Origin: Streptomyces sp. TLI_105 | Lineage (GTDB): Bacteria > Actinomycetota > Actinomycetes > Streptomycetales > Streptomycetaceae | DNA: 64,000 bases | Direction: 5' to 3' | Assembly (NCBI RefSeq): GCF_900105415.1 | Contig: NZ_FNSM01000001.1 | Coordinates: 7,014,001 to 7,078,000, forward strand | Shown here: positions 27,692-36,740 of the stretch, piece by piece | Numbering within the stretch: position 1 is the first letter of the stretch | How the letters are laid out: each line of letters starts with the position of its first letter | Notes under the pieces: model-generated | The model's input: the letters and a program-made list of their open reading frames with translations, nothing else | Told to the model about the DNA's origin: nothing | The model's database searches: none | Made by a program: the position numbers and the translations under genes

Positions 27692-28642
27692 TCAGCGGCT
27701 CCGCGCCCGCAGCGAAGCCAGATACGCGTTGTACGCCTCCAGCTCCTTGTCGCCGTCCCGGTCGGCGGCCCGGTCCTTGCGGACGGCCTGCCGCTGCTCG
27801 GAGTGGTACCACTGGTAGACCAGCGCGATCAGCACCAGCACGGACGGGATCTCGCTGAAGGCCCAGGCGATGCCGCCCGCGGCGTTCTGGTCGGTGAGGG
27901 CGTCGATGCCGAGCGAGGCCGGCGGGTTCTTGTACGCCTCCACCAGCGGCTCGGTCGCCATCATCATCGCGATGCCGAAGAACGCGTGGAACGGCATCCC
28001 CGCGAACAGCTCCAGCATCCGCATCACGTACCCCGGCCGGTGCGGGCCCGGGTCCACGCCCATGATCGGCCAGAAGAAGATCAGGCCCACCATCAGGAAG
28101 TGCACCATCATCCCGAGGTGCCCGGCCCTCGACCCCATCAGGAAGTCGAAGAGCGGCGAGAAGTACAGCGCGTACAGGCTCGCGATGAACATGGAGATGG
28201 TGAACGCCGGGTGCGTGATCACCCGCATGTACCGGCTGTGCAGCAGCTTCAGGAGCAGCTCGCGCGGCCCCGTCGAGCCGCGGCCCGCCACCGGCAGCGC
28301 CCGCAGCGCGAGGGTCACCGGCGCGCCGAGCAGCAGCAGGATCGGCGACAGCATGGAGATCACCATGTGCTGCACCATGTGCACGCTGAACATGACCATG
28401 CCGTAGTCGTTGAGCTTGGTGCACATCACCAGCGCGATCGTCAGCACGCCGACGGCGAAGAGCACCGTCCGGCCGACGGGCCACGCGTCACCACGCCGCC
28501 GCAGCCGCGCCACGCCCCAGCCGTACAGACCGAGCGCCGCCAGGCACCCGATCAGGAAGAAGAGGTCCGGGGAGAACTCCAGGCCCCGTCCCAGCGTGAA
28601 CGGCGGCAGATCCGTGGTCATGCCGTGCCCGCTGTGATCCAT
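27692..28642 (-). CDS. ctaG: Cytochrome c oxidase assembly factor CtaG-like (caa3_CtaG) membrane protein
   Basis: 316 residues with about seven membrane helices. Conserved motifs include FSVHMVQHMVISMLSPILLLLGAPVTL, a His/Met-rich helix likely to bind copper, HPAFTISMFIASLYALYFSPLFD, and GMPFHAFFGIAMMM. The N-terminus HSGHGM may also bind metal. It serves copper insertion into cytochrome oxidase in Bacilli; the role here is by family. ATG 28642; followed by short tandem repeats rather than a clean terminator. Confidence 0.88.
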   Translation of the reverse strand: MDHSGHGMTTDLPPFTLGRGLEFSPDLFFLIGCLAALGLYGWGVARLRRRGDAWPVGRTVLFAVGVLTIALVMCTKLNDYGMVMFSVHMVQHMVISMLSPILLLLGAPVTLALRALPVAGRGSTGPRELLLKLLHSRYMRVITHPAFTISMFIASLYALYFSPLFDFLMGSRAGHLGMMVHFLMVGLIFFWPIMGVDPGPHRPGYVMRMLELFAGMPFHAFFGIAMMMATEPLVEAYKNPPASLGIDALTDQNAAGGIAWAFSEIPSVLVLIALVYQWYHSEQRQAVRKDRAADRDGDKELEAYNAYLASLRARSR

Positions 28643-28692
28643 CCGTACACTCCTGGAGCCCGATTCGCGCTTGTTGTCCGCACCAGACTAGA

Positions 28693-28726
28693 ACCGCCCC
28701 CGGTCGCGATCGCGACCGGGGGCGGT
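28693..28726. terminator. Terminator after pfkA
   Basis: A perfect 34-bp palindrome with arms ACCGCCCCCGGTCGCGA. It lies 18 bp past the pfkA stop and upstream of ctaG. Confidence 0.85.
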
Positions 28727-28744
28727 GGTGACGTACGGGAGTCG

Positions 28745-29770
28745 TCAGAGCACGCACTCCGCCTCGACGTACCGGTCGGCCGGGACCGTCTTGAGGGTCT
28801 CCACGGCCCGGGCCAGCGGGACCATCGTGATCTCCGTGCCGCGCAGCGCGGTCAGCATGCCGAACTCGCCGCGGTGCGCCGCCTCGACGGCGTGCCAGCC
28901 GAAGCGGGTCGCGAGGACGCGGTCGTACGCGGTCGGCGTGCCGCCGCGCTGGACGTGGCCGAGGATGACCGGGCGGGCCTCCTTGCCGAGGCGCCGCTCC
29001 AGCTCGGCGGAGAGCTGGTTGGCGATGCCGGTGAAGCGCTCGTGGCCGTAGATGTCGGTGCCGGCGGTCTTGAAGTCCATCGAGCCCTCGCGCGGCTTCG
29101 CACCCTCGGCGACGACCACGATCGCGAACCGCTTGCCGGCCTCGAAGCGCTCGCCGACCCGGGAGGTCAGCTCGTCGATGTCGAAGGGGCGCTCGGGGAC
29201 GACCACGGCGTGCGCGCCGGCGGCCATGCCGGAGTGCAGCGCTATCCACCCGGTGTGGCGGCCCATCACCTCGACGACGAGGACCCGCTGGTGCGACTCG
29301 GCGGTGGTCTTCAGCCGGTCGAGGGCCTCGGTGGCGACGGTGACGGCCGTGTCGAAGCCGAAGGTGACGTCGGTGGAGGCGATGTCGTTGTCGATCGTCT
29401 TCGGGACGCCGACGATCGGGAGTCCCGCCTCGGAGAGCAGGTTCGCCGCCTTCAGGGTGCCCTCGCCGCCGATCGGGATGATGGCGTCGAGACCGAGGTC
29501 GGCGACATGGCCCTTGGCACGCTCGACGCCGTCGACGAGGTGCGCGGGCTGGACCCGGGAGGAGCCGAGGATGGTGCCGCCCCGGGCCAGGATGCCGCCC
29601 ACCGCGTCGAGATCGAGCTTGCGGTAGTCGCAGTCCAGGAGGCCCTTCCACCCGTCGTGGAAGCCGATGACCTCGTCGCCGTGGTCGACGACGGCGCGGT
29701 GCACGACGGAACGGATGACAGCGTTCAGACCGGGGCAGTCTCCGCCGGAGGTGAGCACGCCAATGCGCAT
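28745..29770 (-). CDS. pfkA: ATP-dependent 6-phosphofructokinase
   Basis: Phosphorylates fructose 6-phosphate in glycolysis. 341 residues. Motifs: LTSGGDCPGLNAVIR (7-21), IPIGGEGTLKAA (about 98-109; Gly rather than Asp after GGE indicates ATP rather than PPi use), PKTIDNDI with the catalytic Asp, VMGRHTGWIAL, and HVQRGGTPTAYDR. Streptomyces carry several pfkA paralogues, and this location matches one of them. ATG 29770. Confidence 0.95.
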   Translation of the reverse strand: MRIGVLTSGGDCPGLNAVIRSVVHRAVVDHGDEVIGFHDGWKGLLDCDYRKLDLDAVGGILARGGTILGSSRVQPAHLVDGVERAKGHVADLGLDAIIPIGGEGTLKAANLLSEAGLPIVGVPKTIDNDIASTDVTFGFDTAVTVATEALDRLKTTAESHQRVLVVEVMGRHTGWIALHSGMAAGAHAVVVPERPFDIDELTSRVGERFEAGKRFAIVVVAEGAKPREGSMDFKTAGTDIYGHERFTGIANQLSAELERRLGKEARPVILGHVQRGGTPTAYDRVLATRFGWHAVEAAHRGEFGMLTALRGTEITMVPLARAVETLKTVPADRYVEAECVL

Positions 29771-29826
29771 AGCCCAAAAACCTTTGCAACGTGGGCCGAC
29801 TCCCGGACCACGTCGTCCGGCTGGAT

Positions 29827-29859
29827 CCCCGCCACCCTATCGCCGCAGGGGTGGCGGGG
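29827..29859. terminator. Terminator after gatD
   Basis: CCCCGCCACCC (29827-29837) pairs with 29849-29859 around an 11-nt loop. It lies between gatD (stop 29929) and pfkA (start 29770). Nearer gatD, CGTACG-TT-CGTACG (29888-29901) is a 14-bp palindrome of unknown role. Confidence 0.7.
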
Positions 29860-29928
29860 CCGAACCGGATGTCCGCACAGTGGACAACGTACGTTCGTAC
29901 GAGGGACCTGCGGCGGCCCCGGGGTGAC

Positions 29929-30657
29929 TCAGGCGGGCTGCGTGGCCGCCGCGATGCGCTCGGCGCGCAGCGCCTCGTACCAGCGGTCGTCGGTCGGCGG
30001 CAGCGCGTTCACGTCGAGGGCCAGCTTCAGGAGCAGGTCCGCGATCTGCGGGTTGCGGGCCATGACGGGGCCGTGCATGTACGTACCGAAGACGGTGTCG
30101 TTGTACGCGCCCTCGGTGCCGTCGCCGGTCCCGTTGCCGTTGCCGAAGACGGTCCGGGCGAACGGCCGGGCCGTCGGGCCCAGGTGGGTGATGCCCTGGT
30201 GGTTCTCGAACCCGGTCAGCTGGGGGAGGCCCAGGCGCGGGTCGATGTCCCCGAGGACGTCGCCGACGCAGCGGGCGCCCTCGCCGCGGGTCGAGATCAC
30301 GTCGATGAGCCCGAGGCCGGCCTCGCGCTCGCCGAGGTCGTTGATGAACTCGTGGCCCAGGATCTGGTACCCGGCGCAGACCGAGAAGATGATCGCGCCG
30401 TTGGAGGCGGCGCGGCTCAGGCCGCCGTCCCGCCGCAGCCGCTCGGCCGCGAGCCGCTGTGGACGGTCCTCGCCGCCGCCGATCAGGTAGATGTCGCCCG
30501 AGGTGGGCACCGGCTGGTCGCTGCGGACGTCGACGCGCTCGACGCTGAGGCCGCGCTGTTCGGCACGGCGCTGGACGACGAGGACGTTGCCCTGGTCGCC
30601 GTAGGTGCTGAGCAGGTCCGGGTAGACCCAGACCAGGCGCAGGCTGCTGTCACTCAT
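29929..30657 (-). CDS. gatD: Glutamine amidotransferase subunit GatD of lipid II amidotransferase
   Basis: Supplies ammonia from glutamine to MurT, which amidates D-iGlu of lipid II stem peptides. 242 residues, class I-like CobB/CobQ GATase. Nucleophile Cys94 is in IFSVCAGYQILGH; the base is in GTYMHGPVMARNP; ENHQGITHLG contributes substrate contacts. It lacks a catalytic Glu as expected of the CobB/CobQ group. ATG 30657 lies 19 bp after murT, forming the usual two-gene operon. An insert GNGNGTGDGTEG (around 172-183) is a Gly/Asn loop. Confidence 0.94.
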   Translation of the reverse strand: MSDSSLRLVWVYPDLLSTYGDQGNVLVVQRRAEQRGLSVERVDVRSDQPVPTSGDIYLIGGGEDRPQRLAAERLRRDGGLSRAASNGAIIFSVCAGYQILGHEFINDLGEREAGLGLIDVISTRGEGARCVGDVLGDIDPRLGLPQLTGFENHQGITHLGPTARPFARTVFGNGNGTGDGTEGAYNDTVFGTYMHGPVMARNPQIADLLLKLALDVNALPPTDDRWYEALRAERIAAATQPA

Positions 30658-30676
30658 GCTGCAAGTCCTCTACGGG

Positions 30677-31924
30677 TCAGTTGCCGACGCGGCGGCGGAC
30701 GTCCTGGAAGGCGGTGTAGTTGGCGATCAGCTCGATCTGTCCGGGCGGGGCCATCGAGACGGCCTCGTCCAGCGTCTCGCAGACGCGGAAGTCCACGCCC
30801 GCGACCTCCAGGCGGACCGCGAGGTCCAGCTTCCGGTCGCCGATCACCATGATCGGGTGGCCGGCGAGCCGGCCGTAGTCCACGTCCCACAGCCAGGAGG
30901 TGTCCGTGCCGTCGGCGCCCCGCGCGTTGACCGAGAGGATCACCGGGGCGGGCGGCCCGTCGATGAGGGAAAACGTTTCGAGCCAGCCGGCCGGGTTCTT
31001 CGCGAGGAGCAGACGCAGGTCGCGGTTCTGGAAGGAGACCACGTCGTAGCGTCCGGCGACGGCCTGCACCTGGTACATGCGCTCCAGGGCCACCTGCGGC
31101 GGCACCCCGAAGACCGCGGCGACGGCGGCCGAGGTGGCGGCGTTCGCCTTGTTGGCGCGGCCGGGCAGCTGGAGGCGGATCGGCCAGGCCGAACCGTGCG
31201 GGTCGAGCACGTGGTCGCCGCTCAGCGCCCAGCTCGGCGCGGGACGGCGGAAGCCGCACTCGCCGCAGAACCAGTCGTCGCCCGGACGCTGCATCACACC
31301 GCCGCAGGCGGGGCACGACCAGGCGTCGTCCTTCCACTCCTGGCCGGCGGCGACCCACACCACGTTGGGGGAGGAGGAGGCGGCCCACACGATGAGCGGG
31401 TCGTCGGCGTTGGCGATGACCACGGCCTTGGTGCCGTTGAGGCCCTCGCGCCACTTCTCGGCGAGCATCCGGGTCTCGGCCGCGCGGTCGAGCTGGTCGC
31501 GGGAGAGGTTGAGCAGCGCGATCGCCTTGGGCGTGGTGTCCCGGGCGACGCCCGCGAGGTACTTCTCGTCGACCTCGATCACACCGAACTTGGAGTCCGA
31601 GCCGCCGGCCAGCGCCGAGGTGATGCCGGCGGGCATGTTGGCGCCGAGGGCGTTGGAGACCACGGGGCCGGCGGCGCGCAGGGCCTCCGCGATCAGCCGG
31701 GTCGTGGTGGTCTTGCCGTTGGTCGCCGACACCAGGACGACGTCCAGATGCTGCGCGAGCCGGCCGAGCAGGTCGGGGTCGAGCTTCAGCGCCACCCGGC
31801 CGCCGATCACCGATCCGCTGCCGCGCCCCGCCGCACGCGACACCGCGGCCGCGGCCTTGCCCGCCGTCACGGCCAGCTTGGCGCGCGGCGACAGCGGCTC
31901 TGGATTACCGGGGTGTCCTGACAT
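30677..31924 (-). CDS. murT: Lipid II isoglutaminyl synthase, MurT ligase subunit
   Basis: 415 residues of the Mur ligase superfamily. SATNGKTTTTRL (66-77) is the P-loop; a zinc ribbon CPACGG...CGECG (Cys204, 207, 220, 223) is inserted in the central domain, a MurT hallmark; the C-terminal DUF1727-type domain contains DVDYGRLAGHP and NYTAFQDVRRRVGN. With GatD it amidates D-glutamate in peptidoglycan precursors at the cytoplasmic membrane. It is divergent from def. Confidence 0.95.
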   Translation of the reverse strand: MSGHPGNPEPLSPRAKLAVTAGKAAAAVSRAAGRGSGSVIGGRVALKLDPDLLGRLAQHLDVVLVSATNGKTTTTRLIAEALRAAGPVVSNALGANMPAGITSALAGGSDSKFGVIEVDEKYLAGVARDTTPKAIALLNLSRDQLDRAAETRMLAEKWREGLNGTKAVVIANADDPLIVWAASSSPNVVWVAAGQEWKDDAWSCPACGGVMQRPGDDWFCGECGFRRPAPSWALSGDHVLDPHGSAWPIRLQLPGRANKANAATSAAVAAVFGVPPQVALERMYQVQAVAGRYDVVSFQNRDLRLLLAKNPAGWLETFSLIDGPPAPVILSVNARGADGTDTSWLWDVDYGRLAGHPIMVIGDRKLDLAVRLEVAGVDFRVCETLDEAVSMAPPGQIELIANYTAFQDVRRRVGN

Positions 31925-32029
31925 CGTTCTTGTTCCTCCTTGCGTCGGTCCGGGCTCAGCCTATCGAGATCCGGCCAGCAGCCCGAACAGCGGCACCGGC
32001 GAGCGGCCGCACGAAACAGGGAGGTCACG

Positions 32030-32614
32030 GTGGACCGTACCCTTACGGCCATGCGAAACCGGCCCATCCCCGGCAGTTCCGGCCTCGTCCGAGCGATGAC
32101 GCTCCTCGGCGACCCCGTGCTGCACACCCCCTGCGCGCCCGTCACCGACTTCGGACCCGAACTGGCCCGGCTCGTCGAGGACATGTTCGCCACGATGTAC
32201 GCGGCGCACGGCGTGGGCCTGGCGGCGAACCAGGTCGGCGTGGGCCTGCGGGTGTTCGTGTACGACTGCCCCGACGACGAGGAGAACCGCCATCTGGGCC
32301 ATGTGGTGAACCCGCGCCTGGTGGAGGCGGACGGCGACGTGATCCGGGGCCCCGAGGGGTGTCTCTCCCTGCCGGGCCTGGAGGCGCCGACCCCCCGCTT
32401 CGACCGCGCGGTGGTGGAGGGCGTACGCCTGGACGGCACCCCGATACGGATCGAGGGGACGGGTTTCTTCGCCCGCTGCCTCCAGCACGAGACGGACCAC
32501 CTGGAGGGCGGGGTCTACGCGGACCACGTCACGGGGTGGCGCAAGTCACGCCTGCTGCGCACGATCCACAAGCAGCCGTGGGGGACCGGGGCGGACCGGA
32601 TCGCCCGGACCTGA
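32030..32614 (+). CDS. def: Peptide deformylase
   Basis: Removes the formyl group from nascent N-terminal Met. 194 residues with the three canonical motifs: GVGLAANQ (61-68), EGCLSLPG (109-116) and QHETDHLEG (152-160) giving the metal ligands Cys111, His153 and His157 plus Glu154. The start is GTG 32030, behind AGGGAGG; ATG 32051 would align better with short homologues and cannot be excluded. Streptomyces usually have several def paralogues. Confidence 0.95.
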   Translation: MDRTLTAMRNRPIPGSSGLVRAMTLLGDPVLHTPCAPVTDFGPELARLVEDMFATMYAAHGVGLAANQVGVGLRVFVYDCPDDEENRHLGHVVNPRLVEADGDVIRGPEGCLSLPGLEAPTPRFDRAVVEGVRLDGTPIRIEGTGFFARCLQHETDHLEGGVYADHVTGWRKSRLLRTIHKQPWGTGADRIART

Positions 32615-32654
32615 TCCGAAAAGACAGGCCCCTGTCCGAAAAGACAGGCCCCTG
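32615..32654. repeat. Perfect 20-bp tandem duplication with hairpin
   Basis: TCCGAAAAGACAGGCCCCTG occurs twice back to back (32615-32634 and 32635-32654), starting at the def stop. The junction forms CCTGTC-CGAAAA-GACAGG (32631-32648), a 6-bp hairpin that may terminate def against the convergent tetR gene. Confidence 0.85.
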
Positions 32655-32670
32655 GAGGCCTGAAGGTCTC

Positions 32671-33318
32671 CTAGAAGCCCGGCCCGCCCGGGAGGTCGTC
32701 GGCCGCCGCGAGGCGGCCCCACAGGAGGTCGGCCAGGCTCTTGACCAGGTCCGCGCGGGAGCAGGGGCGCTCGCCGAGCCACCAGTCGCCGGCGGCGTGC
32801 ATCATGCCGACGATGCCGTGGCCCCAGATCCGGGCCTGGGTCTCGGCGGCCGGTCCCAGGTCCACGCGCTCGGCGATGACCTGGCCGAGCTCCTCGCCCA
32901 TGCGGCGCAGCAGCGGGGCCGAGTGGCGGCCGACGTCGAAGCCCTGCTCGGTCTGGTGCGGCTCCTCCGCCGGGTGCATGAGGAAGCGGTAGACCTGGGG
33001 CATCGCCTCGATGGAGGCCAGGTACGTGTCGAGGGTGGCCTCGACGCGGCGGCGCCGGTCGGCGGGCGCGTCGAGCGAGGCCCGGAGCGAGGCGAGGAGC
33101 GCGTCCGTGTGCCGGGTGGCGAGGGCGCGGTAGAGGCCGCCCTTGTCGCCGAAGTGGCGGTAGAGGATCGGCTTGGTGATGCCGGCCTCGGCCGCGATCG
33201 CGTTCATGGACGCCTTGGGGCCGTCCCGGAGCACCACACGGTCCGCCGCCTCCAGCAGCTCGCGGCGCCGCTGCTCGGCGGTCGTCTGCTGGTCGGTGGT
33301 CCGGTGTGCGATGTCCAT
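32671..33318 (-). CDS. TetR-family regulator, divergent from acyl-CoA dehydrogenase
   Basis: 215 residues. Helix-turn-helix RVVLRDGPKASMNAIAAEAGITKPILYRHFGDKGGLYRAL (about 27-66) and a C-terminal ligand domain with FLMHPAEEPHQTEQGFDVGRHSAPLLRRM. This resembles the TetR regulators that sense acyl-CoA in actinomycetes. ATG 33318 is the first Met before TTDQQTTAEQRRREL. It probably binds the operator between the two divergent genes. Confidence 0.92.
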   Translation of the reverse strand: MDIAHRTTDQQTTAEQRRRELLEAADRVVLRDGPKASMNAIAAEAGITKPILYRHFGDKGGLYRALATRHTDALLASLRASLDAPADRRRRVEATLDTYLASIEAMPQVYRFLMHPAEEPHQTEQGFDVGRHSAPLLRRMGEELGQVIAERVDLGPAAETQARIWGHGIVGMMHAAGDWWLGERPCSRADLVKSLADLLWGRLAAADDLPGGPGF

Positions 33319-33414
33319 GTGCGTGTCTCCCCGCCCGTGCGATTCGTGAGGCTCTCGCAACGTAACACCCGGCCGGGATCCGGCGTCGGTCGGGCCGAAC
33401 CGCTCCACCGCAGG

Positions 33415-33454
33415 TTGACAGCCTCTACCCGCCGGTAACAGACTACTGTTACCG
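33415..33454 (+). promoter_or_regulatory. Acyl-CoA dehydrogenase promoter and TetR operator
   Basis: A consensus -35, TTGACA (33415-33420), is followed after 18 bp by a weak -10 (CAGACT, 33439-33444). A 9-bp-armed inverted repeat, CGGTAACAG-ACTA-CTGTTACCG in two halves (33433-33441, 33446-33454), covers the -10. A further GTAAC follows at 33458. This is the likely binding site of the divergent TetR protein. Confidence 0.75.
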
Positions 33455-33480
33455 CAAGTAACGTCATGCTGGGAGGGAAC

Positions 33481-34692
33481 ATGGGCGAGTTCACGCTCGA
33501 ACTCAACGAGGACCAGAAGCAGGTCCGCGACTGGCTCCACGGCTTCGCCGCCGATGTGATGCGCCCCGCGGCCGCCGAGTGGGACGAGCGTGAGGAGACC
33601 CCCTGGCCGATCATCCAGGAAGCGGCCAAGCTCGGCATCTACTCCCTCGACTTCTACGCCCAGCAGTTCTTCGACCCGACCGGCCTCGGCATCCCCATGG
33701 CGATGGAGGAGCTCTTCTGGGGCGACGCCGGCATCGCCCTCTCCATCGTCGGCACCGGTCTCGCCGCCGTCGGCGTCCTCGCCAACGGCACCGAGGAGCA
33801 GATCGGCACCTGGGTCCCGCAGATGTACGGCGACGCGAACGACATCAAGGTCGCCGCCTTCTGCTCCTCCGAGCCCGACGCCGGCTCGGACGTCGCCTCC
33901 ATGCGCACCCGCGCCGTGTACGACGAGGCCAAGGACGAGTGGGTCCTCAACGGCACCAAGACCTGGGCGACCAACGGCGGCATCGCCAATGTCCACGTCG
34001 TCGTCGCCGTCGTCGACCCCGAGCTCGGCTCCAAGGGCCACGCCTCCTTCATCGTGCCGCCGAACACCCCCGGGCTCTCCCAGGGCCAGAAGTTCCAGAA
34101 GCACGGCATCCGCGCCTCCCACACCGCCGAGGTCGTCCTGGAGGACGTCCGCGTCCCCGGCTCCTGCCTGCTCGGCGGCAAGGACAAGCTGGACGAGCGC
34201 CTCGCCCGCGCCCGCGAGAAGGCGAAGTCCGGCGAGCGCGTGAAGAACGCCGCCATGGCCACCTTCGAGGCCTCCCGCCCGGCCGTCGGCGCCATGGCCG
34301 TCGGCACCGCCCGCGCCGCGTACGAGGTCGCCCTCGACTACGCCAGGACCCGCGTCCAGTTCGGCCGCCCGATCATCGAGAACCAGGGCGTCGCCTTCCA
34401 GCTCGCCGACATGGCCACCCAGATCGACGCCGCCCGCCTCCTCGTCTGGCGCGCCTCCTGGATGGCCACCGCCGGCAAGCCCTTCACCGCGGCCGAGGGC
34501 TCCATGTCCAAGCTGTACGCGAGCGAGGTCGCCAAGAAGGTCACCGCCCAGGCCATCCAGATCCTCGGCGGCAACGGCTACACCCGCGAGTACCCGGTGG
34601 AGCGCATGCACCGCGACGCGGCCATCTACACCATCTTCGAGGGCACGAGCGAGATCCAGCGGATGGTCATCAGCCGCGCGCTCGCGAAGTAG
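33481..34692 (+). CDS. Acyl-CoA dehydrogenase
   Basis: 403 residues, FAD-dependent alpha,beta-dehydrogenase of acyl-CoA thioesters. CSSEPDAGSDVASMRTRAV and LNGTKTWATNGG form the flavin region. The C-terminal domain has RTRVQFGRPIIENQGVAFQLADM, QILGGNGYTREYPVERMHRD and YTIFEGTSEIQRMVISR, containing the catalytic Glu position (FEGTSE) typical of short-chain enzymes. GGGAGGG precedes ATG 33481. Control by the adjacent TetR protein is likely. Confidence 0.94.
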   Translation: MGEFTLELNEDQKQVRDWLHGFAADVMRPAAAEWDEREETPWPIIQEAAKLGIYSLDFYAQQFFDPTGLGIPMAMEELFWGDAGIALSIVGTGLAAVGVLANGTEEQIGTWVPQMYGDANDIKVAAFCSSEPDAGSDVASMRTRAVYDEAKDEWVLNGTKTWATNGGIANVHVVVAVVDPELGSKGHASFIVPPNTPGLSQGQKFQKHGIRASHTAEVVLEDVRVPGSCLLGGKDKLDERLARAREKAKSGERVKNAAMATFEASRPAVGAMAVGTARAAYEVALDYARTRVQFGRPIIENQGVAFQLADMATQIDAARLLVWRASWMATAGKPFTAAEGSMSKLYASEVAKKVTAQAIQILGGNGYTREYPVERMHRDAAIYTIFEGTSEIQRMVISRALAK

Positions 34693-34712
34693 CAGCCGCT
34701 CGCGCGCGCTGC

Positions 34713-35180
34713 TCACACGACGCAGAACTCGTTGCCCTCCGGGTCCTGGAGGACCACCGCGTAGTAGTCCATGCCGTTCGGCTCGTCCATCGCGTACAGG
34801 ACGGTCGCGCCGAGCGCCGTCAGCCGGGCCACCTCGCCGTCCACGCGTGCGCGACGGAGGGCGAGGGGGACCTCACGGCCCCCGCCGACCTTCAGGTCGA
34901 GGTGGACGCGGTTCTTGGCGGTCTTGGGCTCCGGGACGCGCTGGAACCAGACCCGGGGGCCCACGCCCTTCGGGTCGACGATGGACTCCGGGAGCTCCCC
35001 GGCGTCCTCGCCGAGCTCGTCCTCCGGGACGCCGATCGCCTCCCAGTACGCCCGCCAGGTGGCGTGGCCGGCGGGCGGCGGGTCGGGGACGTAGCGCAGG
35101 GCGTCCAGCCAGAAGGGCACCAGGCGCTGCGGATCGGCGCAGTCGATGGTCAGTTGCAGCGTCAGCTCGGGTCGTTCCAT
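34713..35180 (-). CDS. VOC-family protein (Glyoxalase_6-like)
   Basis: 155 residues: one VOC module of the long variety. LTLQLTIDCADPQRLVPFWLDALRY at the start, NRVHLDLKVGG in the middle and VVLQDPEGNEFCVV at the end are conserved. It shares the last block with the VOC protein at 7823, a paralogue. Function unassigned. ATG 35180 chosen because the beta strand starts at residue 5. It is tail-to-tail with the acyl-CoA dehydrogenase gene (20 bp, no terminator). Confidence 0.83.
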   Translation of the reverse strand: MERPELTLQLTIDCADPQRLVPFWLDALRYVPDPPPAGHATWRAYWEAIGVPEDELGEDAGELPESIVDPKGVGPRVWFQRVPEPKTAKNRVHLDLKVGGGREVPLALRRARVDGEVARLTALGATVLYAMDEPNGMDYYAVVLQDPEGNEFCVV

Positions 35181-35324
35181 GGGGACGAGCCTCCCAGACG
35201 CCACTGACAGTGGCTCCTTTCGAGCCAACCGGCCAGATCCGGTCCGCAGTTCGGGCGTCCCTACCCGTCAGTCACCTCCTGAGGGAGAATCAGCTCGCAG
35301 GCGACGATCGAGGGGGAACCGTTC

Positions 35325-36695
35325 ATGGCCATCACCACAGGTACCGAAGCGCCCGAACTCGCGGGAAGTCCGCTCCTCGGCTCCATGCTCGACCTCAAGA
35401 GGGACTCGCTGGGCACCTTCCTGCGCGCCCAGCGCGAGCACGGAGACGTCGTGAAGCTGACCGCGGGCCCGCCCGGGATCGGTGCCACCTTCTACGGCGT
35501 CTTCTCCGCCGAGGGCGCCCAGCAGGTCCTCGCCGGGGAAGCCGCCAACTTCCGCAAGGACAACGCCTTCTACCAGGAGATCCGCGAGTCCTTCGGCAAC
35601 GGCCTGCTGACCAGCCAGGACGAGGACTACCTCCGCCAGCGCCGGCTCGTCCAGCCCCTCTTCACCAAGCGCCGCGTCGACAGCTACGCGACGGCCATCG
35701 CCGCCGAGGTCACCACCCTCATCGGCGAATGGCAGGACGGCGGCGCCGGGACCGTCGACGTCCTCCACGAGATGACCCGCCTCGCCCTGCGCGCGGTCGC
35801 CCGTATCCTCTTCGGCACCGACGTCGACGCGGCCGTCGAGATCGTCGAGCGCTGCTTCCCCGAACTCGGCGCCTACGTGCTCCGCCGCGGCTACTCCCCG
35901 ATCAAGTTCCCGCGCCACTGGCCCACCCCCGGCAACCGCAGGGCCGCCGCCGTCCACCAGGCGCTGTACGAGGTCTGCGACCGGATCATCGCCGAGCGGC
36001 GCGGCTCCGGCCGGGCCTCCGTCGAGGGCGACGACCTCCTCACCCTGCTCGTCGGGGCCGAGAGCGCCGAGGACGGCAGCTTCGACGCCACCGAGCTGCG
36101 CGAGCAGGTCCTCGTCTTCCTGCTCGCCGGACACGAGACCACCGCCACCTCCCTCGGCTTCGCCCTCCACCTCCTCGCCCGCCACCCGGAGGTGCTGAAG
36201 CGGGCCCACGAGGAGGTCGACCGGGTCCTCGGAGGCCGTACCCCCGGCGCCGCCGACCTCGACGCGCTGCCCTACCTCACGCAGGTGCTCAAGGAGGCCA
36301 TGCGCCTCTTCCCCGCCGCCCCGGCCGTGGGCCGCCGAGCCGTCGCCGCCACCGTGATCGGCGGCGTCACCATCCCGGCGGGCGCGGACGTCATCGTCGC
36401 CTCCTGGGTCACCCACCGGCACCCCGCCTACTGGGAGGACCCGGAGCGCTTCGACCCGGACCGCTTCACGCCCGAGGCGGAGGCCGCCCGCCCCCGGTAC
36501 GCCTGGTACCCCTTCGGCGGCGGCCCGCGCGCCTGCATCGGCCAGCACTTCTCGATGCTGGAGTCGGTGATCGCGCTGGCGATGATCCTCCAGAAGTACG
36601 GCCTGGAGGCCGTCGACACCGAGGTACCGGTCGGCTCCGCGATCACCCTCACGCAGGAGGGCCCGGCACGCTGCCGCCTGCTGCCCAGGCCCTAG
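35325..36695 (+). CDS. Cytochrome P450
   Basis: 456 residues, longer than most actinomycete P450s and more like the CYP102/CYP4 class in shape. AGHETT (268-273) is the I-helix oxygen-binding motif, EAMR (324-327) the ExxR pair, and FGGGPRACIG with Cys404 the haem ligand. GRRAVAATVIGGVTIPAGADVIVASWVTHRHPAYWEDPERFDPDRF follows the usual K'-helix layout. No N-terminal membrane anchor and no linked ferredoxin or reductase gene. ATG 35325. Substrate unknown. Confidence 0.93.
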   Translation: MAITTGTEAPELAGSPLLGSMLDLKRDSLGTFLRAQREHGDVVKLTAGPPGIGATFYGVFSAEGAQQVLAGEAANFRKDNAFYQEIRESFGNGLLTSQDEDYLRQRRLVQPLFTKRRVDSYATAIAAEVTTLIGEWQDGGAGTVDVLHEMTRLALRAVARILFGTDVDAAVEIVERCFPELGAYVLRRGYSPIKFPRHWPTPGNRRAAAVHQALYEVCDRIIAERRGSGRASVEGDDLLTLLVGAESAEDGSFDATELREQVLVFLLAGHETTATSLGFALHLLARHPEVLKRAHEEVDRVLGGRTPGAADLDALPYLTQVLKEAMRLFPAAPAVGRRAVAATVIGGVTIPAGADVIVASWVTHRHPAYWEDPERFDPDRFTPEAEAARPRYAWYPFGGGPRACIGQHFSMLESVIALAMILQKYGLEAVDTEVPVGSAITLTQEGPARCRLLPRP

Positions 36696-36708
36696 ACGTC
36701 CCGGACCG

Positions 36709-36734
36709 GGAAGCGGCCCGCGCGGGCCGCTTCC
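36709..36734. terminator. Bidirectional terminator
   Basis: A perfect 26-bp palindrome (arms GGAAGCGGCCCGC) lies between the convergent P450 and methyltransferase genes. Confidence 0.85.
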
Positions 36735-36740
36735 GCCGTC

